From: Thiomonas sp. FB-Cd
Lineage (GTDB): Bacteria; Pseudomonadota; Gammaproteobacteria; Burkholderiales; Burkholderiaceae_C
Direction of reading: 5' to 3'
Length of the DNA stretch: 64,000 nt
Assembly: GCF_000733775.1 (NCBI RefSeq)
Contig: NZ_JPOE01000005.1
Span: 372,001-436,000 of the forward strand
Shown: in pieces, positions 59,138 through 64,000 of the stretch
Layout: each line of letters starts with the position of its first letter
Numbering within the stretch: position 1 is the stretch's first letter
Position numbers and translations under genes: made by a program
Notes under the pieces: model-generated
The model's database searches: none
The model's input: the letters and a program-made list of their open reading frames with translations, nothing else
What the model was told of the DNA's origin: nothing

Positions 59138-59368
59138 ATGACGACTGCTGTCCGCGAAAAGTTTTCCTCCCAGGCCGCGCCCGATGTGCTAGCGGCGCTG
59201 CGCCAGATCGCAGAAAGCCAAGGCCGCCAGTTCCAGGCGGTGCTCGATGACGCCCTGCGCGACTACATCGACCGGCAGCAGAAGGAGCGCCCCCGCCGCC
59301 ACGTGATGGCCTCTTTCGCTTCCAGTCTGGATGAGTTTGACAGCCTCTACCGCGAACTGGCCAAGTAA
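59138..59368 (+). CDS. Antitoxin partner of Doc
   Basis: A 76-residue protein (TTAVREKFSSQAAPDVLAAL, then RQIAESQGRQFQAVLDDALR and DYIDRQQ). The ribbon-helix-helix-like N-terminus would bind DNA. The charged C-terminus (MASFASSLDEFDSLYRELAK) looks like a toxin-binding helix, as in Phd-type antitoxins. The ATG at 59138 has a GGAG site; the frame starts at 59123. It ends three bases before doc. Confidence 0.8.
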   Translation: MTTAVREKFSSQAAPDVLAALRQIAESQGRQFQAVLDDALRDYIDRQQKERPRRHVMASFASSLDEFDSLYRELAK

Positions 59369-59371
59369 ACC

Positions 59372-59755
59372 GTGGCTCACGATTACCTGACCGTGGCCGA
59401 TGTGCTGGGCATGCACACGGTGCTGATGCAGCGTTACGGCGGCGCGCCGGGCGTGCGTGACCCGGGGGCGCTGGAGGCCGCACTGTTCCGCCCGCAGACC
59501 GGCTATTACGACGACATTGTGGCTGAGGCTGCTGCCCTGCTGGAAAGCCTGGCAATCAACCACCCGTTTGTGGACGGAAACAAGCGCATCGCCTTTGCGG
59601 CGGCCGACGTGTTCCTGCGCATCAATGGCTGGCGCTTGCAGCGTGCGCCGATGCAGATCTATGCGGAGATGATGCAGATGTTCGAGTCGGGCACTTTTGA
59701 TATCGCCCACATCGATCCCTGGATGCGCCGATTTGCAAGGGTCGAAGGGGAGTGA
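59372..59755 (+). CDS. doc: Doc-family (Fic fold) death-on-curing toxin
   Basis: A 127-residue small Fic-fold protein with the motif INHPFVDGNKRIAFAAADVF, matching the Doc consensus HxFxxxNKR. Phage P1 Doc phosphorylates EF-Tu and halts translation. The N-terminus (YLTVADVLGMHTVLMQRYGG) and GVRDPGALEAALFRPQT are typical. The GTG start is three bases after the antitoxin stop. Confidence 0.92.
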   Translation: MAHDYLTVADVLGMHTVLMQRYGGAPGVRDPGALEAALFRPQTGYYDDIVAEAAALLESLAINHPFVDGNKRIAFAAADVFLRINGWRLQRAPMQIYAEMMQMFESGTFDIAHIDPWMRRFARVEGE

Positions 59756-59756
59756 A

Positions 59757-59945
59757 GTGACCGACCAGAACGAATCAATGAACGGCTGGATTCGAATTGC
59801 GCTGCGGATGACACCCGAGCAGCGGGACTTGCTGCGCCGCGCGGCAGAAGTTGCAGGGATGCCCGTGTCGACTTTCGTTCTCCGCAGCGCCTGCCAGGAA
59901 GCAGACCTGCTTCTTAGCGAGCAGCAGCCCGGTGTACCTGTTTAA
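59757..59945 (+). CDS. DUF1778-like ribbon-helix-helix protein
   Basis: A 62-residue protein from a GTG with a GGGGAG site (start overlaps the region right after doc). The RHH segment is WIRIALRMTPEQRDLLRRAA, then EVAGMPVSTFVLRSACQEAD. It resembles DUF1778 (TacA) antitoxins but is shorter, and no GNAT toxin follows. It may regulate the doc operon or be an orphan. Confidence 0.6.
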   Translation: MTDQNESMNGWIRIALRMTPEQRDLLRRAAEVAGMPVSTFVLRSACQEADLLLSEQQPGVPV

Positions 59946-60113
59946 CACGCGCAGATGTTCGGCAGGCGGTTTTGGGGGCATCGAGTGCGAAGAGCTTATT
60001 TGAGGGCTTATTGGCCGCCGACTATGAATGACACCATCAACAGGCTGCTGCTGATCACCGGCCATTCGCAGCTTGATGAGATTTCGTCTGCTAAAACCAA
60101 TTAATCCGAGGAA

Positions 60114-61841
60114 ATGATGAGCTCAAGTAAAAAAGGCCAAATTGAAAGTGCGAAGATTGTCATTGGCGAGGTGTTCTCGCGCTTCTGGTTTCGAATTCCG
60201 GATTACCAGCGTGCCTACGTCTGGGGCAAGGATGAAATTTCTGAGCTGATCGACGATGTGAACTACGCCAGCGAGCACAACCCCGAGGGGCAGTATTTCC
60301 TGGGCTCGATGGTTCTGCGCAAAGCGACGCGAACGATGGATGGCGTGGCCTTCGAGGAATATGAATTGCTCGATGGTCAGCAGCGGTTGACCACGCTGAT
60401 GCTGATGCTGGCCTGCATTCGAGATCGGGTGACGGATGCCAAGCTCAAAGGCGCGTGCCGCGAGATGCTGTACCAGGAAGAGAACAAGTGGAAAAAAATC
60501 CCTGGGCGCAATCGCATCGTTTATGACATCCGCGACAACGTGGGTGCATTCATTGAACGCTACATCAAGGCAAACGACGGGTCGCGGAGCGTGGACTTGC
60601 CCGCCATCGCTTCCAGCAAAAACCTGTCGCTGGCGAATATGGCCGCAGGTATGCAGACCATCCACGCTAGTTTTGATGACGCCGAGCGCTTCCAGAGTGC
60701 GGGCGAATTTGACCGTTTTGTGGGCTACTTGCTGAACAATGCGCTGTTCATCTATGTGTCGACCGAGGATCTGGATGACGCCTTCCGGCTGTTCACCATT
60801 CTTAACGATCGGGGTATTCCTCTGTCGAACAGCGACATCCTCAAGGCTAAGAACCTGGGGGCGATCACTGGCGAGAAGGATCGCAGCAAGTGGGCGGAGT
60901 ACTGGGAGGAGGTCGAGGGTGAGATGGGCCGCGATGAGTTCGACCGCTTCCTGTCTTTGGTGCGCACCATCTATGTGAAAGACAAAGCGCGCGAAGGTCT
61001 GCTCAAAGAGTTTGACGAACGCATCTATGGTTCCAAGCCGCCACTGCTGGCGCTGGGCAGTGATACCTTTGAAGCCGTCAAAGCTTACAAGGACGCATTT
61101 GATCAAGCCATTCAATTCGATGATCTGCCGACTGCACTGGGCAATGCGTATCGCAACCGCATCAACGTTATGCGCAAGGGGCTTCCGTCCACCGATTGGA
61201 TTCCTCCGGTGCTTGCCTGGTATCGCAAGTTCAAGGCAGAAAAATTGCTCAATCTGATTGAATGCATCGACAACAAGTTTTCTGCTGACTGGATTCTTCA
61301 GCTCACACCCACTCAGCGCATCAGCAATATGAACGATGTGCTGAAGGCCATCGACGGTGCCAAAGTGCCAGCTGACGTGCTGGACAGCAAGGTTTTCGAG
61401 TTTGATGGCAAGCAACTGGCTGTCCTGCTGGACGGCGCGATCTATGGTCGCCGCTTTGCCAAGTACGTGTTGCTGCGGCTGGAATACCTGCTCGCCAGCC
61501 ACGCAGCCCCGCTGAATCTGCCCGATGAAATTAGCGTTGAGCACATCTTGCCGCAGACACCTTCCGCGACAAGCCAATGGGTCAAGGATTTCACAGAGGA
61601 TCAGAGGGACGCTTGGCTCCACCGCTTGGGCAACCTGATGCTTCTATCGCGTCGCAAGAACACATCCTTAGGGAATCTTGACTACGCCGACAAGCGGGTA
61701 CGCTACTTTGAGGACCGCGTCGAAAGCTTACCGAACTCTCAGCGCTTGCTGGCCACAACAGCGTTTGCCCTACCTGACCTGGAGACACGGCACAAGGACC
61801 TCTTGGATCGCTTGGCGAACTCCTACGGAGCAAAGCTGTGA
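60114..61841 (+). CDS. DUF262/DUF1524 protein (GmrSD-type nuclease)
   Basis: A 575-residue protein. The N-terminal DUF262 domain has RIPDYQRAYVWGKDEISELI and the LLDGQQRLTTLMLML motif (DGQQR). The middle is helical. The C-terminal DUF1524 His-Me finger nuclease has ISVEHILPQTP and HRLGNLMLLSRRKNTSLGN. GmrSD enzymes are NTP-dependent type IV systems that cut glucosylated or otherwise modified phage DNA. A CGAGGAA site precedes the start. It begins the run to RhuM. Confidence 0.9.
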   Translation: MMSSSKKGQIESAKIVIGEVFSRFWFRIPDYQRAYVWGKDEISELIDDVNYASEHNPEGQYFLGSMVLRKATRTMDGVAFEEYELLDGQQRLTTLMLMLACIRDRVTDAKLKGACREMLYQEENKWKKIPGRNRIVYDIRDNVGAFIERYIKANDGSRSVDLPAIASSKNLSLANMAAGMQTIHASFDDAERFQSAGEFDRFVGYLLNNALFIYVSTEDLDDAFRLFTILNDRGIPLSNSDILKAKNLGAITGEKDRSKWAEYWEEVEGEMGRDEFDRFLSLVRTIYVKDKAREGLLKEFDERIYGSKPPLLALGSDTFEAVKAYKDAFDQAIQFDDLPTALGNAYRNRINVMRKGLPSTDWIPPVLAWYRKFKAEKLLNLIECIDNKFSADWILQLTPTQRISNMNDVLKAIDGAKVPADVLDSKVFEFDGKQLAVLLDGAIYGRRFAKYVLLRLEYLLASHAAPLNLPDEISVEHILPQTPSATSQWVKDFTEDQRDAWLHRLGNLMLLSRRKNTSLGNLDYADKRVRYFEDRVESLPNSQRLLATTAFALPDLETRHKDLLDRLANSYGAKL

Positions 61842-61867
61842 TCAGCGATAAATGCAAGTGAGGGGCT

Positions 61868-62944
61868 GTGATGGTCAGCAGGAAAGTACCGCCGAATCTG
61901 ACTAACAAAACAGAGGTTTCCCTCGTCCGCTCCTCGGCGGCCGAGTACCTGACGTTCATCGCAGCCAGCGGCCAGGGCGGCGTGGAAGCGGTGTACGCTG
62001 ACGAGAATGTCTGGATCACGCAGAAAATGATGGCGCTGCTCTATGACGTTGACGTCCGAACCATCAACTACCACCTAAAGAAGGTTTTTTCCGATAGCGA
62101 ACTGGAGGCTGATTCAGTTATCCGAAATTTTCGGATAACTGCCTCGGACGGCAAGAGCTACGACACCCAGCATTACAAGCTGCCGGCCATCATCGCGGTG
62201 GGCTACAAGGTGAATTCCGAGCGAGCTGTGCAGTTCCGCAAGTGGGCGACGGGCATCATCGAGCAGTTCACCATCAAGGCCTACGTGATGGACGATGAGC
62301 GCATCAAGGCTGGTGGTTCGGTCCTCACCGATCAGTATTTCGAAGAGCAACTGCAACGTGTCCGCGAGATCCGCATCTCGGAACGCAAGTTCTACCAGAA
62401 GATCACGGACATCTACGCCACGGCCATTGACTACGATGTGACGGCCCAGGCCACAAAGCGTTTCTTCGCCACCGTGCAGAACAAGCTGCACTGGGCCATC
62501 CACGGACAGACGGCAGCCGAGGTGGTCTACCACCGCGCCGATGCCGACCAGCCCAATATGGGCTTGACCACCTGGAAGGATGCGCCGGGCGGGAAGATTC
62601 AGAAGTTCGATGTCGTGGTCGCCAAGAACTACCTGACCGAGCCCGAAATGGCGCAACTCTCACGCCTGGTCAACGCCTATCTGGATGTGGCCGAGGACAT
62701 GGCACAGCGCAAAATCCCGATGACCATGCAGGACTGGGAAACCCGCCTGAACCGCTTCATCGAGGCCACCGATCGCGAGGTCCTCCAGGATGCCGGCAAG
62801 GTGACGGCGGAAATCGCCAAGGCCCATGCCGAAAGCGAGTTTGAAAAATACCGCATCGTGCAGGATCGGCTGTTTGAGAGCGACTTTGACCGGCTGCTGA
62901 AACAGATCGAATCCGGTGATGCGCCCAACACGGGCAAGGACTGA
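61868..62944 (+). CDS. RhuM-family protein
   Basis: A 358-residue protein. The RhuM region is VWITQKMMALLYDVDVRTIN, YHLKKVFSDSELEADSVIRN and KSYDTQHYKLPAIIAVGYKV, ending FRKWATGIIEQF. A longer C-terminal helical part with QATKRFFATVQNKLHWAIHG follows. RhuM was named from a Salmonella pathogenicity island; homologues are common beside restriction and defence genes. Activity unknown. It starts 26 bases after the DUF262 gene and ends five bases before the next. Confidence 0.9.
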   Translation: MMVSRKVPPNLTNKTEVSLVRSSAAEYLTFIAASGQGGVEAVYADENVWITQKMMALLYDVDVRTINYHLKKVFSDSELEADSVIRNFRITASDGKSYDTQHYKLPAIIAVGYKVNSERAVQFRKWATGIIEQFTIKAYVMDDERIKAGGSVLTDQYFEEQLQRVREIRISERKFYQKITDIYATAIDYDVTAQATKRFFATVQNKLHWAIHGQTAAEVVYHRADADQPNMGLTTWKDAPGGKIQKFDVVVAKNYLTEPEMAQLSRLVNAYLDVAEDMAQRKIPMTMQDWETRLNRFIEATDREVLQDAGKVTAEIAKAHAESEFEKYRIVQDRLFESDFDRLLKQIESGDAPNTGKD

Positions 62945-62949
62945 CCCGC

Positions 62950-63504
62950 ATGGCAACGAAGAAACCCACAAGGGCTACACCGAGCTGGGGCGATGTCAAA
63001 ACCAAGCTGGCCGACTTCGACCGCGCAGGTTTGCTGGGGCTGGTGCAAGACCTGTACGCTGCCAGCAAGGAGAACCAGGTATTTCTGCATGCACGCTTTG
63101 CGCTCGGCGACGACGTTCTGAAACCCTACAAGGTCACCATTGACCGTTGGCTGTGGCCGGATGTTTTCAAGAACCAGGACACCTCGGTCGCCAAGGCGAA
63201 GAAGGCGGTTTCGGATTACAAGAAAGCTGTTGGGCAACCCGACGGACTTGCGGAACTGATGGTGTTTTACTGTGAGCGTGCAGCCGGGTTCAGCAACGAC
63301 ATTGGCCTGCAGGATGAGGGTTACTTCGACGCACTAGTGCGAATGTTCGAACAAGCCTTGAAGGCGATTGCCGCATTGCCCGAGGCGGCGCGATCTACGT
63401 TCTGGGAACGTCTGGACGTGGTTCGCAACATCAGCCACAACTTTGGTTACGGTGTGGGCGACGATATGGATGAGTTGCTTTCTGAGTACGGGGTCGATGA
63501 CTGA
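62950..63504 (+). CDS. DUF6155-like protein
   Basis: A 184-residue protein with PSWGDVKTKLADFDRAGLLG, LVQDLYAASKENQVFLHARF and DRWLWPDVFKNQDTSVAKAK. This pattern I associate with DUF6155. It is largely helical. No enzymatic motif is visible. It overlaps the next gene by eight bases, so the two are probably co-translated. Confidence 0.78.
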   Translation: MATKKPTRATPSWGDVKTKLADFDRAGLLGLVQDLYAASKENQVFLHARFALGDDVLKPYKVTIDRWLWPDVFKNQDTSVAKAKKAVSDYKKAVGQPDGLAELMVFYCERAAGFSNDIGLQDEGYFDALVRMFEQALKAIAALPEAARSTFWERLDVVRNISHNFGYGVGDDMDELLSEYGVDD

Positions 63505-64000
63505 ACGGACCGCTTATTCAACTCTGCAGGCCGAAAACGCCCGCCTGATCGCGATCCTTGAATCCCACGGCATTGAGTGGCGTATGCCGCAATCGGCCGT
63601 CGTCGTGGCGAGTGATCCGGAGCCTTCCCGGCTTTCCACCGCCGAGAAGGTAGCTCTGTTCCGACGCCTGTTTCGCGGGCGCACAGATGTATACCCGGTC
63701 CGCTGGGAAGGCAAGACCTCAGGCAAGTCAGGCTACGCGCCAGCCTGCGCCAACGAGTGGCGAGCCGGTGTTTGCGAAAAGCCCAGAGTCAAATGCGGCG
63801 ATTGCAGCAACCGCCTGCTGATCCCGCTGTCCGACGCGGTGATCTACGACCATCTGGCTGGCGAGCACACCATTGGTGTCTATCCGCTGCTGGAAGATCA
63901 CACCTGTTACTTCCTCGCTGCAGACTTTGACGAGGCCGACTGGCGTGACGACGCACGAGCCTTCATACAGTCCTGTGAGGAACTGGGTGTTCCAGCGGCG
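63497..64000 (+). CDS. TOTE conflict system primase protein, 3' end missing
   Basis: Open to the window edge (168 residues visible). After a coiled-coil start (TLQAENARLIAILESHGIEW), the sequence ALFRRLFRGRTDVYPVRWEG, Cys residues in CANEWRAGVCEKPRVKCGDC, and the primase-type acidic motif FLAADFDEADW match the archaeo-eukaryotic primase region of TOTE conflict proteins. A helicase and nuclease region usually follows outside this window. Its ATG lies inside the last codons of the DUF6155-like gene. Confidence 0.82.
   Translation, partial: MTERTAYSTLQAENARLIAILESHGIEWRMPQSAVVVASDPEPSRLSTAEKVALFRRLFRGRTDVYPVRWEGKTSGKSGYAPACANEWRAGVCEKPRVKCGDCSNRLLIPLSDAVIYDHLAGEHTIGVYPLLEDHTCYFLAADFDEADWRDDARAFIQSCEELGVPAA

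Noticed and set aside
60123..61622. Open frame of 499 codons on the minus strand
   Set aside because: Antisense to the DUF262/DUF1524 gene, which has clear motifs; the reverse translation has none.

Overview
The window reads as chromosome of a moderately GC-rich betaproteobacterium. The housekeeping gene order (sdhC-D-A-B-E-gltA; leuC-D-B-asd-fimV-truA-trpF-B-A-accD-folC-SPOR-cvpA-purF-metZ; mdh-prpB-prpC-prpD-acnA) is typical of Burkholderiales. A Thiomonas-like genus is my guess from overall gene content and I cannot test it here.

Region 1 (1-40661) is dense core genome. It holds the end of a glutaredoxin-like protein, rpiA and pyrD, then a long minus-strand biosynthetic block. That block covers glutamyl-tRNA, methionine, purine, folate, fatty acid, tryptophan, leucine and aspartate-family synthesis, plus truA and fimV. 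Next come the minus-strand TCA block (sdhCDAB, sdhE, gltA) and a divergent pair, a GntR regulator facing mdh with a clear promoter and operator-like palindrome between them. The plus-strand mdh/methylcitrate/aconitase cluster follows, then a rubrerythrin / Fe-S protein / DUF3501 redox cluster, and yaaA. The one surprise is accD, which as given carries a one-base frameshift in a C5 run.

Region 2 (40662-58816) is an integrated island of about 18 kb at the 3' end of a tRNA-Ala(CGC) gene. A 15-bp direct repeat of the tRNA end bounds it, and the probable tRNA terminator now lies beyond the far repeat. Its tyrosine integrase is broken. The island is layered: an IS66 element with a perfect 8-bp duplication; a DinJ/YafQ-type toxin pair; an IS21-family element with multiple terminal repeats that splits an HTH gene; a 3.3-kb serine-recombinase cassette inside the istA gene of that IS21; and an IS4-family element with a perfect 10-bp duplication that splits a SWIM zinc-finger gene. 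For the HTH gene, istA and the SWIM gene I could reconstruct the uninterrupted reading frame by removing the insertion. Undamaged cargo includes a BrxR/CapW-like WYL regulator with an inverted-repeat operator and an HD-family alarmone-hydrolase-like protein.

Region 3 (58817-64000) is a second accessory stretch on the plus strand that looks like a defence island. It has a Phd-like/Doc toxin pair, an orphan DUF1778-like protein, a GmrSD-type DUF262/DUF1524 protein, a RhuM-family protein, a DUF6155-like protein and the start of a TOTE-type primase protein that runs off the window.

The best candidates for something little described are the serine-recombinase cassette (DUF5372-like protein, HTH protein with an A9 frameshift signal, large serine recombinase), the CapW-like/HD/SWIM cargo module, and the tightly packed DUF262-RhuM-DUF6155-TOTE run.
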